Numbered from the stretch's first letter, positions 30,047 to 42,206 are shown. The stretch: DNA of 64,000 bases from Phocaeicola coprophilus DSM 18228 = JCM 13818 (GCF_000157915.1 NZ_EQ973643.1:83078-147077); one strand, 5' to 3'. A program made the numbers and translations. The notes: generated from the letters alone by a model not told the origin.

Positions 30047-31564
30047 TTACTTAATCAGATCCTTACCTGTCATTTCAGCAGGCTGAGGCATGCCGAGGAT
30101 GTGCAGGATAGACGGTGCAACGTCAGCCAGTACACCATTCTCAACTTTTGCATCCTTGTTGTCTGTTACATAAACAAAAGGCACAGGATTCAGAGAGTGA
30201 GCAGTGTTCGGAGTTCCGTCTGCATTCAGTGCATGATCAGCGTTACCGTGGTCAGCGATGATGATCACTTCGTAACCGTTAGCTTTTGCTGCTTCTACTG
30301 TATCTTTCACACAGTTGTCGATTGCAACCACAGCCTTTTCGATAGCTTCATAAATACCGGTATGACCCACCATGTCACCATTTGCATAGTTCACAACGAT
30401 GAAGTCATATTTCTGGGTTCCGATAGCTTCAACCAGTTTATCCTTCACTTCGTAAGCACTCATTTCAGGTTTCAGGTCATAAGTAGCTACTTTCGGAGAA
30501 GGAACCAGGATACGGTCTTCCTGATCATACGGAGTTTCACGTCCACCATTGAAGAAGAAGGTTACGTGTGCGTATTTTTCAGTTTCTGCAATATGCAGCT
30601 GAGTCTTTCCGTTATTTGCCAGATATTCTCCCAGAGTATTCTGAACGTTTTCCTTGTCGAACAAGATATGTACGCCCTTGAAAGAAGCATCATACGGAGT
30701 CATGCAATAGTACTGCAAACCCGGAATTGTATGCATGCCCTGTTCCGGCATATCCTGCTGAGTCAGAACGATAGTCAGCTCTTTCGCACGGTCGTTACGA
30801 TAGTTGAAGAAGATCACTACATCGCCTTCCTTGATGGTTCCGTCGAAACCGCCGTTTACAATCGGCTTGATGAATTCGTCGGTTACACCTTCATCGTAAG
30901 ATTCCTGCATGGCCTGTACCATGTCGGTAGCAACCTTACCCTGACCGTTAACCAGCAGATCGTAAGCTTCCTTCACACGTTCCCAACGTTTGTCGCGGTC
31001 CATTGCATAGAAACGTCCTACGATAGAAGCGATACGTCCGGCAGACTGTGCACAGTGAGCAGTCAGCTGTTCGATGAAGCCTTTTCCGCTCTTCGGGTCT
31101 GTATCACGTCCGTCCATGAAACAGTGGATGAAAGTAGTGTCCTGCAAACCGTATTCCTTAGCAATGTCGCAAAGTTTGAACAGATGATCAAATGAAGAGT
31201 GAACACCTCCATTAGAAGTCAATCCCATGAAGTGGATGTTCTTTCCGTTTTCTTTAGCGTATGAGAAGGCTGAAACGATTTCCTTGTTCTGCAGGATGCT
31301 GCCGTCAGCGCAGGCACGATTGATCTTTACCAGGTCCTGATAAACAATACGTCCGGCACCGATATTCAAGTGACCCACTTCTGAGTTACCCATCTGTCCG
31401 TCAGGCAAACCAACATTTTCACCGCTTGCCTGAAGCTGTGAGTGAGGATAGTTGGCCAGCAGACTGTCCCAGTAAGGAGTGGGAGTATTGAAAATCACAT
31501 CGTCCTTCTGATGGTCGCCACAACCCCAACCATCCAGAATCATTAAAAGAGCTTTCTTAGCCAT
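30047..31564 (-). CDS. gpmI: 2,3-bisphosphoglycerate-independent phosphoglycerate mutase
   Basis: 505 aa, full length. Alkaline-phosphatase-superfamily metal site and phosphoserine are visible: DGWGCG (D11), [10 protein letters not shown] with S61, the GRDTDP block, and [10 protein letters not shown] late in the protein. It interconverts 3- and 2-phosphoglycerate in glycolysis using two Mn ions. Single-gene unit: its own promoter element upstream and a terminator downstream. Confidence 0.97.
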   Translation of the reverse strand: MAKKALLMILDGWGCGDHQKDDVIFNTPTPYWDSLLANYPHSQLQASGENVGLPDGQMGNSEVGHLNIGAGRIVYQDLVKINRACADGSILQNKEIVSAFSYAKENGKNIHFMGLTSNGGVHSSFDHLFKLCDIAKEYGLQDTTFIHCFMDGRDTDPKSGKGFIEQLTAHCAQSAGRIASIVGRFYAMDRDKRWERVKEAYDLLVNGQGKVATDMVQAMQESYDEGVTDEFIKPIVNGGFDGTIKEGDVVIFFNYRNDRAKELTIVLTQQDMPEQGMHTIPGLQYYCMTPYDASFKGVHILFDKENVQNTLGEYLANNGKTQLHIAETEKYAHVTFFFNGGRETPYDQEDRILVPSPKVATYDLKPEMSAYEVKDKLVEAIGTQKYDFIVVNYANGDMVGHTGIYEAIEKAVVAIDNCVKDTVEAAKANGYEVIIIADHGNADHALNADGTPNTAHSLNPVPFVYVTDNKDAKVENGVLADVAPSILHILGMPQPAEMTGKDLIK

Positions 31565-31609
31565 AATCTTATGTTTTTAAGTTGATAATGTTCCTTTGTT
31601 TACAACGTG

Positions 31610-31617
31610 CAAAGGTA
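31610..31617 (-). promoter_or_regulatory. -7 promoter element for gpmI
   Basis: Minus strand TACCTTTG matches TAnnTTTG, 45 nt before the gpmI start. Confidence 0.5.
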
Positions 31618-31721
31618 CAAAAATCCGAAGCACCTGCGAAACTTTTTACCATTATTATCATTTTCCGGCCAGCTTCCCGAACGAGAAGAACCCGAAAGTG
31701 AACACATTGAAAAATAAATCG

Positions 31722-31729
31722 TAATTTTG
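31722..31729 (+). promoter_or_regulatory. -7 promoter element for the CobW-family gene
   Basis: TAATTTTG matches TAnnTTTG, 22 nt before the ATG at 31752. No clear -33 TTTG at normal spacing. Confidence 0.55.
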
Positions 31730-31751
31730 CAGCGTTTATTATCCAACTACA

Positions 31752-32987
31752 ATGAATACAAAAGAAATACCCGTACTGCTCCTGACCGGTTATCTGGGCA
31801 GTGGAAAAACAACTCTGGTAAACCATATCCTTTCCAACCAAAAGGGAATCCGCTTTGCGGTTATTGTCAACGATATCGGTGAAGTAAACATTGATGCCGA
31901 CCTGATTCAAAAAGGGGGCGTCGTAGGCAAAAAAGACGAAAGTCTAGTCTCCCTGCAGAACGGCTGTATCTGCTGTACGCTGAAGGCTGACCTGATCGAG
32001 CAAATTCTGGAACTCATGAAGCAGCAGTGTTTCGACTATATCGTCATCGAAGCCAGCGGTATCTGTGAGCCGGAACCTATTGCCAATACAATCTGTTCCA
32101 TTCCCCGACTGGGAGGGGCTTATACCAAATACGGCATCTGCCGTCTCGACAGCATCGTAACTGTCGTGGATGCCTTGCGTCTGCAGGATGAATTTGCCTG
32201 CGGCGATAACCTTACCCGCCCGAACATCGGAGAGGAAGACATCGAGAATCTGATTGTCCAGCAAATAGAATTCTGTAACATCATTTTGCTGAACAAAGCT
32301 TCGGAAATCAGTCCGGAAGAATTGAAACGGATTTGTCAGATCATCCGTACGCTGCAACCTCGCGCAGAGATCATCGAATGTGATTACTCGAATGTGGAAC
32401 TGGAAAAGATTCTTCATACGCATCTGTTCAATTTTGAACAGGTCGCAACTTCTGCCGGATGGATCCGGGGCATCGAACGTCCTGCAACGGAAGAAGAAGA
32501 ACTGCAGGCTTATCCGGGACATCACCATCATGAAGAGGAACATCATCACCATGAGGAAGGTCATCATCACGAAGAAGGGCACCACCATGAACACCACCAC
32601 GAGGGAGGAGAAGTGGAGGAATACGGTATCAGCACATTTGTGTACTACCGGCGTCCCGCCTTCGATATCCACAAGTTCGACCATTTCATTGCCACCCGCT
32701 GGCCCAAGAATGTAATCCGTACCAAAGGCGTGTGCTACTTCAAGCACAATCCTGACATGTCTTTCCTGTTTGAACAGGCCGGAAGACAGAAAAAGCTGAC
32801 GGAAGCAGGCTTGTGGTATGCCACAGCGCCTGAGGAAGACCTGATTGCACTTATGCAGCAGGAACCCGGACTGATGCGTGACTGGGATGAACATTACGGA
32901 GACCGCATGGAAAAACTGGTTTTCATCGGACAAAATCTGGATAAAGAACAACTGACACGCGATCTGGACGCTTGTCTGGACGAGTAA
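31752..32987 (+). CDS. CobW/COG0523-family GTPase (metal chaperone) with polyhistidine stretch
   Basis: 411 aa. Walker A GYLGSGKTT (13-21), the family-defining CxCC motif as CICC (72-75), the switch residues EASGICEP and the NKAS G4-like motif are in place, followed by a C-terminal CobW domain (FDIHKFDHFIATRWP). Residues 257-283 (bases 32520-32600) hold 17 His in 27 residues, interspersed with Glu, placed between the G domain and the C-terminal domain. COG0523 GTPases deliver Zn, Co, Ni or other metals to target proteins, and His-rich loops often mark Zn or Ni handling. The metal here is unknown and no metal-regulated site was recognised upstream. Monocistronic: own promoter, shared terminator downstream. 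Confidence 0.9.
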   Translation: MNTKEIPVLLLTGYLGSGKTTLVNHILSNQKGIRFAVIVNDIGEVNIDADLIQKGGVVGKKDESLVSLQNGCICCTLKADLIEQILELMKQQCFDYIVIEASGICEPEPIANTICSIPRLGGAYTKYGICRLDSIVTVVDALRLQDEFACGDNLTRPNIGEEDIENLIVQQIEFCNIILLNKASEISPEELKRICQIIRTLQPRAEIIECDYSNVELEKILHTHLFNFEQVATSAGWIRGIERPATEEEELQAYPGHHHHEEEHHHHEEGHHHEEGHHHEHHHEGGEVEEYGISTFVYYRRPAFDIHKFDHFIATRWPKNVIRTKGVCYFKHNPDMSFLFEQAGRQKKLTEAGLWYATAPEEDLIALMQQEPGLMRDWDEHYGDRMEKLVFIGQNLDKEQLTRDLDACLDE

Positions 32988-33006
32988 GCATTTACAAGAT
33001 ATGAAC

Positions 33007-33044
33007 AGCCCCTGTTAATAACTTTGCGGCTATTAACAGGGGCT
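33007..33044. terminator. Bidirectional terminator between the CobW-family gene and rnhB
   Basis: Perfect 14-bp stem AGCCCCTGTTAATA (33007-33020) with TATTAACAGGGGCT (33031-33044), followed by TGTTTATT. It lies between convergent genes. Confidence 0.8.
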
Positions 33045-33075
33045 TGTTTATTGGGTAATATAGCATTTACCGAAT

Positions 33076-33678
33076 TCAGAAATCAAAGGAAAGCTGTCCG
33101 TCACCAGTCAGATTGAAACTCATGCGGTGATAGGGCGTTACACCCCATTTTTTGATCGCCTCCCGATGCTTGACGGTCGGATATCCTTTATTGCTCTTCC
33201 AGTCGTATGCAGGATATTCCTCAGCCAGACGGTTCATATAGTCGTCACGATAAGTCTTGGCCAGAATAGATGCCGCTGCAATTGAAAGATACTTTCCGTC
33301 TCCTTTGACAATGGTCGTATGGGGAATATCCGCATACTTGTTGAAACGGTTGCCGTCAATCAGCAGATGCTGCGGACGGATCTTCAACTGATCAATGGCC
33401 CGGTGCATGGCCAGAAACGAAGCATTCAGAATATTAATCCGGTCTATCTCCTCCGGAGTCACCACACCGACAGCCCAGGCCAAAGCCTCACGCTCAATCA
33501 CTTCACGCAAGGCATAACGCTGTTTTTCGGTCAGCTTTTTGGAATCATTCAGCAGTTCGTTCCTGAAATCATGGGGAAGAATGACGGCAGCCGCATAAAC
33601 AGCCCCCGCCAGACATCCTCTTCCGGCCTCATCACAGCCGGCCTCTGTCAGTTCCTGATGTAAATAAGGTAATAACAT
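33076..33678 (-). CDS. rnhB: Ribonuclease HII
   Basis: 200 aa from the ATG at 33678 (MLLPYLHQ); an upstream extension to 33789 would overlap sufS and is rejected. [12 protein letters not shown] carries the first catalytic D16-E17 pair, and the [11 protein letters not shown] block and the HREAIKKWG segment are RNase HII signatures. It removes ribonucleotides and RNA from RNA-DNA hybrids. It starts 28 nt after the sufS stop, so it is probably read from the suf transcript. Confidence 0.95.
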   Translation of the reverse strand: MLLPYLHQELTEAGCDEAGRGCLAGAVYAAAVILPHDFRNELLNDSKKLTEKQRYALREVIEREALAWAVGVVTPEEIDRINILNASFLAMHRAIDQLKIRPQHLLIDGNRFNKYADIPHTTIVKGDGKYLSIAAASILAKTYRDDYMNRLAEEYPAYDWKSNKGYPTVKHREAIKKWGVTPYHRMSFNLTGDGQLSFDF

Positions 33679-33706
33679 AATCCCTCTCTTTAACAGCGAA
33701 TCAGGC

Positions 33707-34948
33707 TCAGAACATCTTCGCAACCCGCTGAATACCTTCAACCAGGTAATCAATTTCCGCTTTCGTATTATACAGGCCAAAGGAAGCACGGGCTGTTCCT
33801 TCTACTCCCAGGCGGTGCATCAGCGGCTCGGCACAATGGTGTCCTGTACGGATGGCAATGCCCAGCCGGTCGAGTAAAGTACCCAGATCCAACGGGTGAA
33901 TATTACCGACCTGGAAAGAAATGACACCTTCCCGATGCGACGGATTTCCGAAGATATGCATATCCGGAATTTCGCTTAAACGCTGGAGGGCATACTGTGT
34001 CAGTTCATGCTCATAAGCAGCAATACGATCCATTCCGATGGTACTTACATAATCAAGAGCACGTGCCAAAGCGGTTGTTCCTACATAATCGGGAGTACCG
34101 GCTTCAAACTTCAGAGGAAGTTCCGCAAAGGTTGTACCGGAGAAGCTGACCGTATGGATCATTTCTCCTCCACCCTGATAGGGCGGCAGACGGTCAAGCC
34201 ATTCTTCTTTCCCATAGAGTACACCGATTCCTGTCGGACCATATACCTTGTGTCCGCTGAACACATAAAAGTCAGCATCCAGTTTCTGAACGTCCACCGG
34301 CTGATGAGGGACCGCCTGGGCTCCGTCCACTAGTACCGGAACACCATGGGCATGTGCGCGGGCTACAATCCGTTCTACCGGATTAACCGTTCCCAACACA
34401 TTCGAAACATGTGCTACCGAAACCAGTTTGGTACGCGGAGTAAACAGCTGTTCCAGCGCATCTTCCATCAGTTCTCCACGATCATCGATCGGAATCACCC
34501 GAATCACAATGCCGGAGCGCTCTGCCTGCAATTGCCAGGGAACAATATTGCTGTGATGTTCCATCTGCGAAACAATGACCTCGTCACCCGGTTTCATCTG
34601 GCCGGCCACAAAACTGGAAGCCACCAGATTGATACTCTCTGTCGTTCCACGGGTGAAAACAATTTCACGGGTAGAACGAGCATTGATGAAACGACGTACC
34701 GTCTCGCGTGCAGCTTCATGCAACTCTGTAGCCTGCTGAGACAAGAAATGCACTCCGCGATGTACATTGGCATTCACGGAATAATATTCATTCACAATGG
34801 CATCCACCACACAACGTGGCTTCTGGGTCGTAGCCCCGTTGTCCAAATACACCAGGGGCTTGCCGTATACATCCCGGGAAAGGATCGGAAAGTCTTCCCG
34901 GATACGGGCTACATCATATTGCATGGAAATGGATTTTTCCTGAGTCAT
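33707..34948 (-). CDS. sufS: Cysteine desulfurase SufS
   Basis: 413 aa, class V PLP enzyme. [22 protein letters not shown], the PLP lysine in [11 protein letters not shown] and the active-site Cys in RTGHHCAEP (around residue 365) are all present. It takes sulfur from cysteine and passes it to the SufBCD scaffold for Fe-S cluster assembly. It is the last suf gene, 18 nt after sufD. No SufE or SufU partner is seen in the window, so the sulfur carrier must be encoded elsewhere or be dispensable. Confidence 0.97.
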   Translation of the reverse strand: MTQEKSISMQYDVARIREDFPILSRDVYGKPLVYLDNGATTQKPRCVVDAIVNEYYSVNANVHRGVHFLSQQATELHEAARETVRRFINARSTREIVFTRGTTESINLVASSFVAGQMKPGDEVIVSQMEHHSNIVPWQLQAERSGIVIRVIPIDDRGELMEDALEQLFTPRTKLVSVAHVSNVLGTVNPVERIVARAHAHGVPVLVDGAQAVPHQPVDVQKLDADFYVFSGHKVYGPTGIGVLYGKEEWLDRLPPYQGGGEMIHTVSFSGTTFAELPLKFEAGTPDYVGTTALARALDYVSTIGMDRIAAYEHELTQYALQRLSEIPDMHIFGNPSHREGVISFQVGNIHPLDLGTLLDRLGIAIRTGHHCAEPLMHRLGVEGTARASFGLYNTKAEIDYLVEGIQRVAKMF

Positions 34949-34966
34949 GATCTATCTATTTCAAAA

Positions 34967-36319
34967 TTACTTACATAATGCACATCCGCGGCACTTGCTC
35001 AGCTCACCCCGGAAACGTTTTTCCACCAGCTGGTGCAAACGGTCACGCAAAGCTTCCATCCGGATGCGGTCGGTCACTTCGTTGACAAAGGCAAACATCA
35101 GCAAGAGACGAGCTTCACGCAGGCTTACACCACGCTGCTGCATATAGAACAGTGCATTCTCATCCAGCTGTCCTACCGTAGCACCATGAGAACATTTTAC
35201 ATCGTCTGCATAAATTTCCAGCTGAGGCTGTGTGTACATACGTGCTTCACGGGTCACGCACAAATTCCGGTTGGTCTGAAGCGAAGAAGTACGTTCTGCG
35301 CCCGGACGAACCAATACCTTACCGGCAAATGCTCCAACGGCACGTTCATCAAGTACATACTTGAATAACTCATTGCTGGTACAAGCCGGTGCACGATGAT
35401 CAATAAAGGTATGATTATCTACCTGCTCGTCACGGTCAGCAATTGCCATACCACAAAGATCAACTTCTGCTCCCGGACCATCCAGAACTACATGTACTCT
35501 GTTACGTGTCGTTCCGTTATGCAAGGTAACGCCATTCAGCAATACCCGGCTTCCAGCAGACTGATGTACATACAGGTTACTGAAACGAACGGTACTGTAA
35601 TGCGTTTCCTCCAGCTCGTAAAGATCCAGTGATGCATTTTCACCGACAAAGACTTCTGCCACCTGGGTAGAAAGGAAATTCACTTCATCCATTGCGTGAT
35701 CACAGATCAGCAGTTTGGCCTGAGCTCCTTCCTCCAAAATTATCAGCAAGCGGCGGTTGACCAAAGTAGCCACATCCGCACGCAAGATATTCACCAGCTG
35801 GATCGGCCGTTCTACAACCACGCCTTTGGGGACATACATCACAACACCATCCTGAGCAAATAAAGTATTGAAAGCTGCCAGTGCATCTTCCGAAGTATCT
35901 GCCAGATGTGCATAATATTTTTTTATCAGCTCCGGACGACGAGTGGCTATTTCGCACAGACTGCCGAATTCCACACCTTCCGGAAGAGAAGCTGTCGGAG
36001 AGTCATGGCGGTCGAATGCATCATTCACAACAAAATAAAGTGAAGTACTCATGTTCGGTACATCACACTTGAACACCTCATACGGATTAACCGGAATCTC
36101 CAGACGATTCAGGTTCAACCCATAATCGGGAGCAAAATACCGTCCTACATCCGTATACTTGTAATCCTCCTGCTTACGGGTCGGGAAACCCAGACGCTCA
36201 AAATCAGCAAAAGCTTTCGAACGCGGAGCATTCAGTACCTCGGCACTATGACGGCAAATCATGGCCTCATACTGAGTAAAAAGGTCTATGTATTGCTGTT
36301 CGGGTCTTTCCATAATCAT
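34967..36319 (-). CDS. sufD: Fe-S cluster assembly protein SufD
   Basis: 450 aa. The right-handed beta-helix SufB/SufD core ([29 protein letters not shown], then [22 protein letters not shown]) identifies it. It forms the SufBC2D scaffold with SufB and SufC. The ATG overlaps the sufC stop by 4 nt (ATGA), a sign of tight translational coupling. The C-terminus ends in CRGCALCK, a Cys-rich tail seen in Bacteroidetes SufD. Confidence 0.95.
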   Translation of the reverse strand: MIMERPEQQYIDLFTQYEAMICRHSAEVLNAPRSKAFADFERLGFPTRKQEDYKYTDVGRYFAPDYGLNLNRLEIPVNPYEVFKCDVPNMSTSLYFVVNDAFDRHDSPTASLPEGVEFGSLCEIATRRPELIKKYYAHLADTSEDALAAFNTLFAQDGVVMYVPKGVVVERPIQLVNILRADVATLVNRRLLIILEEGAQAKLLICDHAMDEVNFLSTQVAEVFVGENASLDLYELEETHYSTVRFSNLYVHQSAGSRVLLNGVTLHNGTTRNRVHVVLDGPGAEVDLCGMAIADRDEQVDNHTFIDHRAPACTSNELFKYVLDERAVGAFAGKVLVRPGAERTSSLQTNRNLCVTREARMYTQPQLEIYADDVKCSHGATVGQLDENALFYMQQRGVSLREARLLLMFAFVNEVTDRIRMEALRDRLHQLVEKRFRGELSKCRGCALCK

Positions 36320-37068
36320 TCTCCTAATTCTTTCTTGATCCAGTCATAACCTCTTTCTTCCAGTTCCAGAGCCAGTTCAGGACCGGCAGTCTTCACAATG
36401 CGTCCTTTGTAAAGCACATGAACAATATCCGGTTTGATATAATCCAGCAGGCGCTGGTAGTGAGTAATAACGATACAACTGGTTTGAGGAGTTTTCAGTT
36501 TATTGACTCCTTCGGCCACAATACGCAAAGCGTCAATATCCAGACCAGAGTCTGTTTCATCCAGAATACTCAGTTTCGGTTCCAGCATGGCCATCTGGAA
36601 AATCTCGTTACGTTTCTTCTCTCCACCTGAGAAACCTTCATTGACGGAACGGTTTGCCAGTTTGCTGTCCAGTTCCACAATTTCCCGTTTCTGGCGCATC
36701 AGTTTCAGAAACTCACTGGCTGTCAGTGCGGGAAGGCCTTTATATTTACGCTGTTCATTCACAGCAGCACGCATAAAGTTCACCATGCTTACTCCCGGAA
36801 TTTCCACCGGATACTGGAAAGAAAGGAACAAACCTTCATGGCTGCGGTCTTCAGGCGACAAGGCCAACAAATCCTTTCCACCAAAAGTTACAGAACCTTT
36901 TGTTACTTCGTAAGCAGGATGTCCTACCAGCACATTGCTCAATGTACTCTTTCCGGAACCGTTGGGTCCCATGATTGCATGTACTTCACCTTCCTTGACT
37001 GTCAGGTTGATACCTTTCAATATTTCTTTGCCGTTGATGCTGGCATGCAAATCTTTTATCTCTAACAT
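36316..37068 (-). CDS. sufC: Fe-S cluster assembly ATPase SufC
   Basis: 250 aa ABC-type ATPase. Walker [10 protein letters not shown], signature SGGEKKRNE, Walker [13 protein letters not shown] (with the Suf-specific DETDSGLD) and the switch His in IVITHYQ are present. It powers the SufBC2D complex; it has no membrane partner. It starts 38 nt after sufB. Confidence 0.97.
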   Translation of the reverse strand: MLEIKDLHASINGKEILKGINLTVKEGEVHAIMGPNGSGKSTLSNVLVGHPAYEVTKGSVTFGGKDLLALSPEDRSHEGLFLSFQYPVEIPGVSMVNFMRAAVNEQRKYKGLPALTASEFLKLMRQKREIVELDSKLANRSVNEGFSGGEKKRNEIFQMAMLEPKLSILDETDSGLDIDALRIVAEGVNKLKTPQTSCIVITHYQRLLDYIKPDIVHVLYKGRIVKTAGPELALELEERGYDWIKKELGE

Positions 37069-37106
37069 ATACTAATCTATCTAATTAAGAATATCTTCTT
37101 CTTTTC

Positions 37107-38558
37107 CTAACCCACACTTCCTTCCAGAGAAACAGACAACAATTTCTGTGCCTCAACAGCAAACTCCATAGGCAATTTGTTGAGCACTTCCTTGGCATAT
37201 CCGTTTACAATCAGCCCGATTGCATCTTCTGTGTTAATTCCACGCTGATTACAATAGAACAGCTGATCCTCTGAAATCTTGGACGTCGTAGCTTCATGTT
37301 CAACAATAGCTGTCTCGTTATGGATATCCATATACGGGAAAGTATGTGCACCACACTGGCTGCCCAACAGCAAAGAATCACACTGGCTATAGTTACGTGC
37401 ATTATCTGCGCGTTCAGACACTCTTACCAGACCCCGGTAGGAATTCTGGCTTTTTCCTGCACTGATACCCTTGCTGACAATAGTCGAACGCGTATTCTTA
37501 CCTAAATGAATCATCTTGGTACCTGTATCAGCCTGCTGGAAATTATTCGTAACAGCAACGGAATAGAATTCAGCCGTTGAGTTATCTCCACTCAAGATAC
37601 AGCTGGGATATTTCCAGGTAATTGCAGATCCGGTCTCTACCTGTGTCCATGACAGCTTGCTGTCCACACCCTTGCAATTTCCTCGTTTCGTCACAAAGTT
37701 ATAGACACCTCCCTTTCCTTCTGCATCTCCCGGATACCAGTTCTGCACAGTCGAATATTTCACTTCCGCACGATCCAGCACCACGATCTCTACAATGGCC
37801 GCATGCAACTGGTTCTCATCACGCATCGGAGCCGTACATCCTTCCAGATAAGAAACATAGCTGTCATCATCTGCAACGATCAGGGTACGTTCAAACTGAC
37901 CAGTATTAGCAGCATTGATTCGGAAATACGTGGACAACTCCATCGGGCAACGTACGCCTTTAGGTATGTACACAAAAGATCCGTCACTAAACACAGCCGA
38001 GTTCAGGGCAGCAAAGAAATTGTCCCGATAGCCTACCACTGATCCCAGATATTTCCGTACCAGATCCGGGTGTTCGCGTACAGCCTCACTCATGGAACAA
38101 AAGATAATTCCTTTCTCCATCAAAGTTTCCTTGAAAGTTGTCTTGACAGAAACCGAGTCCATGACCGCATCTACAGCCATTCCGCTCAAAGCCATCTGTT
38201 CTTCCAAAGGAATACCCAACTTATTAAACGTCTTCAAAAGTTCAGGATCCACCTCATCCAGACTCTTGGGACCTTCCTTCTTCTGGGTAGGATCTGCATA
38301 ATATGAGATAGCTTGATAATCAATTTCGGGGATATTCAGATGTGCCCATGTAGGCATTTCCATCGTCAGCCAGTGACGGTATGCCTTCAGACGGAACTCC
38401 AACAGCCATTCCGGTTCTCCCTTCTTGGCAGAGATCAGCCGTACCACATCTTCATTCAACCCTTTCTCGATAATATCAGTATGAACATCCGTCGTAAAGC
38501 CGTATTTATACTTCTCTTGCGTCAGTTCTTTTACATATTTATTGGGTTCTTGTTGCAT
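37107..38558 (-). CDS. sufB: Fe-S cluster assembly protein SufB
   Basis: 483 aa, full length. Typical blocks: [18 protein letters not shown]-like region, [44 protein letters not shown] and the C-terminal [20 protein letters not shown]. Main scaffold on which Fe-S clusters form. Its ATG lies 28 nt inside the end of cvpA, so cvpA and sufBCDS are one unit. Confidence 0.97.
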   Translation of the reverse strand: MQQEPNKYVKELTQEKYKYGFTTDVHTDIIEKGLNEDVVRLISAKKGEPEWLLEFRLKAYRHWLTMEMPTWAHLNIPEIDYQAISYYADPTQKKEGPKSLDEVDPELLKTFNKLGIPLEEQMALSGMAVDAVMDSVSVKTTFKETLMEKGIIFCSMSEAVREHPDLVRKYLGSVVGYRDNFFAALNSAVFSDGSFVYIPKGVRCPMELSTYFRINAANTGQFERTLIVADDDSYVSYLEGCTAPMRDENQLHAAIVEIVVLDRAEVKYSTVQNWYPGDAEGKGGVYNFVTKRGNCKGVDSKLSWTQVETGSAITWKYPSCILSGDNSTAEFYSVAVTNNFQQADTGTKMIHLGKNTRSTIVSKGISAGKSQNSYRGLVRVSERADNARNYSQCDSLLLGSQCGAHTFPYMDIHNETAIVEHEATTSKISEDQLFYCNQRGINTEDAIGLIVNGYAKEVLNKLPMEFAVEAQKLLSVSLEGSVG

Positions 38559-39064
38559 ATATCAGTATCTATTAATTGTTTAGTCGCATCCTTGATTACA
38601 GGAATAAAAACTCCGGAGAGACTCTCCATCGAATAATATAACACGGATTCCTTCTTTTTTGTTGACTGAATCAGGCTGTCTTCCGAATCTATGTATTCAA
38701 TCAGAGCAATCACCAGACTGATCAACAGAATGTATTTCAAGGCTCCCAGTCCGGCTCCCAACCATCGGTTTACAAATCCCAGATGAATTGAATCAACAGC
38801 CTTTGTCAGCAAAGTTGCAGCCAGAGATAATCCGACAGGCACAACCAGCCAGATAAGCAGGAAAGCCAGTCCACGGGCAAAAGTCAATGAAGTTCCCGTT
38901 TCCATAGCGAGTTTCTCTCCCACTGAAGCATACAGTGCCCGTGCAACCAACAAGCCTGCCACCAGTCCAACTACCGAAGCCAGCTGACGGATAAACCCTT
39001 TGGAAAATCCGACAACGGCCCCCAGGCCTACAATGGCTATCATAATCCAATCGATGGTTTGCAT
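38531..39064 (-). CDS. cvpA: CvpA-family membrane protein
   Basis: 177 aa from the ATG at 39064 ([23 protein letters not shown]). An upstream in-frame ATG at 39133 is inside the infB terminator stem and is rejected. Four membrane segments; the [22 protein letters not shown] block is diagnostic of CvpA/colicin V production proteins, now thought to act in envelope homeostasis. It is the first gene after the infB terminator and overlaps sufB by 28 nt. Confidence 0.88.
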   Translation of the reverse strand: MQTIDWIMIAIVGLGAVVGFSKGFIRQLASVVGLVAGLLVARALYASVGEKLAMETGTSLTFARGLAFLLIWLVVPVGLSLAATLLTKAVDSIHLGFVNRWLGAGLGALKYILLISLVIALIEYIDSEDSLIQSTKKKESVLYYSMESLSGVFIPVIKDATKQLIDTDICNKNPINM

Positions 39065-39076
39065 ATCCCTCCACAT

Positions 39077-39149
39077 GAAAAAATGGGAACCGGAAACTGA
39101 AGACCGGACAGGCATTCCGCCAGACCCTTCCATTCAAGTTCCAGTTCCC
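39077..39149 (-). terminator. Strong terminator after infB, just before cvpA
   Basis: 17-position stem: plus-strand 39085-39101 pairs with 39133-39149 with a single mismatch when read as minus-strand RNA (some G-U). The minus strand then continues directly into ATTTTTTC (39077-39084). It separates rimP-nusA-infB from cvpA-sufBCDS-rnhB, though read-through is possible. Confidence 0.8.
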
Positions 39150-39172
39150 ACCTTATATATTATAGCAACCGC

Positions 39173-42145
39173 TTAGAGCGTCTGCTTAACTTCAACTTCT
39201 TCGTAGGTTTCGATCACGTCTCCCACTTTCAGATCGTTACATCCTGCCAGGCTGATACCGCATTCGAAGTTCGTTCCAACTTCTTTCACGTCATCCTTAA
39301 AGCGTTTCAATGCATTGATATTTCCTGTAAAGACTACAATACCATCACGAATCAGACGAGCCTTATCCGTACGTTTCACCTTACCGGTCTTAACCATCGC
39401 ACCGGCAACCATTCCGACCTTGCTGATGTTAAATACTTCACGCACTTCGATAGTAGCAGTCACCTGTTCCTTCAATGTCGGAGCCAACATACCTTCCATT
39501 GCAGACTTCACTTCCTCTATCGCATCGTAAATGATAGAATATTTACGGATATCTACACCTTCCTGTTCAGCCAGTTTCGCTGCATTGGAAGAAGGACGTA
39601 CCTGGAAACCGACGATAATTGCATCAGATGCAGCAGCCAGAGATACATCAGACTCTGAAATCTGTCCAACACCCTTGTGGATTACATTTACCTGAATCTG
39701 TTCTGTTGACAACTTGATCAGAGAGTCGCTCAAAGCCTCAACTGAACCATCCACGTCACCTTTCACAATTACATTCAGTTCATGGAAATCACCCAGAGCC
39801 AGACGGCGGCCCACTTCATCCAGCGTAAGCATCTTCTGCGTACGCAAGCCCTGTTCACGCTGCAACTGCTCACGCTTATTTGCAATTTCACGAGCTTCCT
39901 GATCTGTATCAAATACATGGAAAGTATCACCAGCCGCAGGAGCACCGTTCAATCCCAGGATCAGAACCGGTTCTGAAGGTCCTGCTTCTTTCAAACGCTG
40001 GTTACGTTCGTTAAACATCGCCTTAACCTTTCCGTACGAAGTTCCGGCCAGTACGATATCACCGACATGCAGTGTACCGTTGGAGATCAATACAGTTGCC
40101 ACATAACCACGTCCCTTGTCCAGAGATGATTCGATAATGGAACCGGTAGCCTTACGGTTCGGGTTTGCCTTGAGGTCAAGCATTTCAGCTTCCAGCAATA
40201 CCTTTTCCAGCAATTCCTTGACACCGGTACCTTTCTTGGCTGAAATATCCTGAGACTGGTATTTACCACCCCATTCTTCCACCAGGAAGTTCATGGCAGC
40301 CAGTTCTTCCTTGATCTTATCCGGATTGGCATTCGGTTTATCCACCTTATTGATTGCAAAAACAATAGGTACACCAGCAGCCATTGCATGGTTGATCGCT
40401 TCTTTGGTCTGCGGCATCACATTGTCATCGGCAGCAACAATAATAATTACCACGTCAGTTACTTTCGCACCACGTGCACGCATGGCAGTAAATGCTTCGT
40501 GTCCCGGAGTATCCAGGAAAGTAATACGGCGGCCATCCTCCAGCTTCACATTATATGCACCGATATGCTGAGTAATACCTCCGGCCTCTCCGGCAATTAC
40601 GTTGGCTTTACGGATATAGTCCAGCAAAGAAGTCTTTCCGTGGTCGACATGTCCCATCACTGTTACAATCGGAGCACGCGGCTGCAGATCTTCTTCCGCA
40701 TCAGCCTCTTCTTCAATAGCCTGTGCAACTTCTGCACTGACATATTCTGTCTTATAGCCAAATTCCTCAGCCACCAGATTAATAGTCTCGGCATCCAGAC
40801 GCTGGTTGATTGAAACCATGATACCCACACTCATACACGTAGAGATAATCTGAGTAACAGGGACATCCATCATGTTTGCGAGCTCATTTGCTGTCACAAA
40901 CTCTGTCAGCTTCAGAACTTTGCTTTCTTCCAGTTCCAGTTCTTCCTGTTCGAGCTGACGGTTCTGTATGTTTTCGCGCTTTTCTTTTCTATACTTAGAA
41001 GCCTTGCTCTTCGTCTTACCGGTAAGACGTGCCAAAGTTTCTTTTACCTGGCGAGCTACATCCTCATCACTCACTTCAGTCTTAACCACCGGTTTTCTGA
41101 AGCGATCCTTAGCATGTTTGCCACTGCCTTGTTTTGCGTCCGACTTACCTGCAGCATTTTTATCTGCACGTGAAACCGGAGACGCTCCCATATTACCAGT
41201 AGCATTTATATCTACCCGTTCCTTGTTGATCCGGTTTCTTTTTTTCTTTTTGGTTCCGTCATCAGCCATCATCTTACCCGTCTTTTCATCTGTTTTCCGG
41301 ATTTCGCGAATGATGGCATCCTTCATTTGCTTACGCTGTTCCTGACGTTGTTTGTCTTTCTCCTCCCGTTCCTTTCTCTTTTCTTCTTTCGACTTTTTCT
41401 TCGGTCGGGTGGACTGGTTCAAAGCCGCCAAATCAATTTGGCCTACTACATTAATCTTTGACTTAAATTCAGTAGGACGAATTTTAAACACTTCGTCTCC
41501 ATTGTCCTGCTGAGCGGTCTGCTCTGCTTTCAGGTTATCTTTCTTTTCTTCTTCCATCCGCTCTGGTTTCAATTCTTCAGCCTTATTTTCGTTTTTCTCT
41601 TTTGGTTCTTTATCTGCTGTAATCGGGGAGTCTGCAATGCTTTCAGCAGCATTTACCTTCGGCTCCTCGGTTGTTGTCGGTTCAGAAACAACTTTCTCTA
41701 CTTCTTCTTTCGGAGAACTGAAAGTCTGTTTGGTTTCTTCTGCGGACAAGGTCTGTTCCGGTGCAGGAACAGCTGTTGCCTTTCCACTCTTTCGGTTCAA
41801 TGCATCCAGGTCAATTTTCCCGACAGGCTTAAACTTCGGACGCACATCTTCGGGCACCAAAGTCTGGGTAGTCTGTTCCGCAGACGAGTCCTTAGCCTGC
41901 GACTCTTCTGACAAACGGGCATTTCGGTTCCGGTCCTTTCCCTGCCGTTGTTGGATTATCTTTTCCGACTTCATTTTCAAATCTTTATCCTTACTGAACT
42001 CCTTCACGAGCGCAGCATACTGTTCTTCGGTGATCTTCGCGTTCGGACTTGCTTCAATCGAATAACCCTTTTTCTGCAAAAAATCCACTACGGTTGTGAT
42101 CCCTACATTTAAATCTCTTGTTACTTTATTCAGTCTAATCGTCAT
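39173..42145 (-). CDS. infB: Translation initiation factor IF-2
   Basis: 990 aa. An IF2_N helical domain ([22 protein letters not shown]) is followed by a long, low-complexity Lys/Glu-rich region (about 60-400), a second IF2_N-like segment ([17 protein letters not shown]), then the GTPase core with [17 protein letters not shown] and NKVDKP, and domains II-IV. It places initiator tRNA on the 30S subunit. Third gene of rimP-nusA-infB, 102 nt after nusA with a hairpin in the gap. Confidence 0.97.
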   Translation of the reverse strand: MTIRLNKVTRDLNVGITTVVDFLQKKGYSIEASPNAKITEEQYAALVKEFSKDKDLKMKSEKIIQQRQGKDRNRNARLSEESQAKDSSAEQTTQTLVPEDVRPKFKPVGKIDLDALNRKSGKATAVPAPEQTLSAEETKQTFSSPKEEVEKVVSEPTTTEEPKVNAAESIADSPITADKEPKEKNENKAEELKPERMEEEKKDNLKAEQTAQQDNGDEVFKIRPTEFKSKINVVGQIDLAALNQSTRPKKKSKEEKRKEREEKDKQRQEQRKQMKDAIIREIRKTDEKTGKMMADDGTKKKKRNRINKERVDINATGNMGASPVSRADKNAAGKSDAKQGSGKHAKDRFRKPVVKTEVSDEDVARQVKETLARLTGKTKSKASKYRKEKRENIQNRQLEQEELELEESKVLKLTEFVTANELANMMDVPVTQIISTCMSVGIMVSINQRLDAETINLVAEEFGYKTEYVSAEVAQAIEEEADAEEDLQPRAPIVTVMGHVDHGKTSLLDYIRKANVIAGEAGGITQHIGAYNVKLEDGRRITFLDTPGHEAFTAMRARGAKVTDVVIIIVAADDNVMPQTKEAINHAMAAGVPIVFAINKVDKPNANPDKIKEELAAMNFLVEEWGGKYQSQDISAKKGTGVKELLEKVLLEAEMLDLKANPNRKATGSIIESSLDKGRGYVATVLISNGTLHVGDIVLAGTSYGKVKAMFNERNQRLKEAGPSEPVLILGLNGAPAAGDTFHVFDTDQEAREIANKREQLQREQGLRTQKMLTLDEVGRRLALGDFHELNVIVKGDVDGSVEALSDSLIKLSTEQIQVNVIHKGVGQISESDVSLAAASDAIIVGFQVRPSSNAAKLAEQEGVDIRKYSIIYDAIEEVKSAMEGMLAPTLKEQVTATIEVREVFNISKVGMVAGAMVKTGKVKRTDKARLIRDGIVVFTGNINALKRFKDDVKEVGTNFECGISLAGCNDLKVGDVIETYEEVEVKQTL

Positions 42146-42206
42146 ACGCTTTTAAAAAAATTGATAATTGAGAATTGAAAACTCGGGGCCGATCATCCAT
42201 ACGGCA

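Noticed and set aside
30101-31195. 364-codon plus-strand reading frame
   Set aside because: Exact antisense of gpmI, a conserved enzyme; composition (many Ser, Phe, Cys, His) is that of a shadow frame.
31944-32951. 335-codon minus-strand reading frame
   Set aside because: Antisense of the CobW-family GTPase; the Met-rich run is only the complement of the His codons.
33679-33789. Longer N-terminus for RNase HII
   Set aside because: It overlaps the sufS coding end and adds residues absent from the family, which starts right before the catalytic DE.
39065-39133. Longer N-terminus for CvpA
   Set aside because: The added codons are part of the infB terminator stem and do not resemble CvpA.
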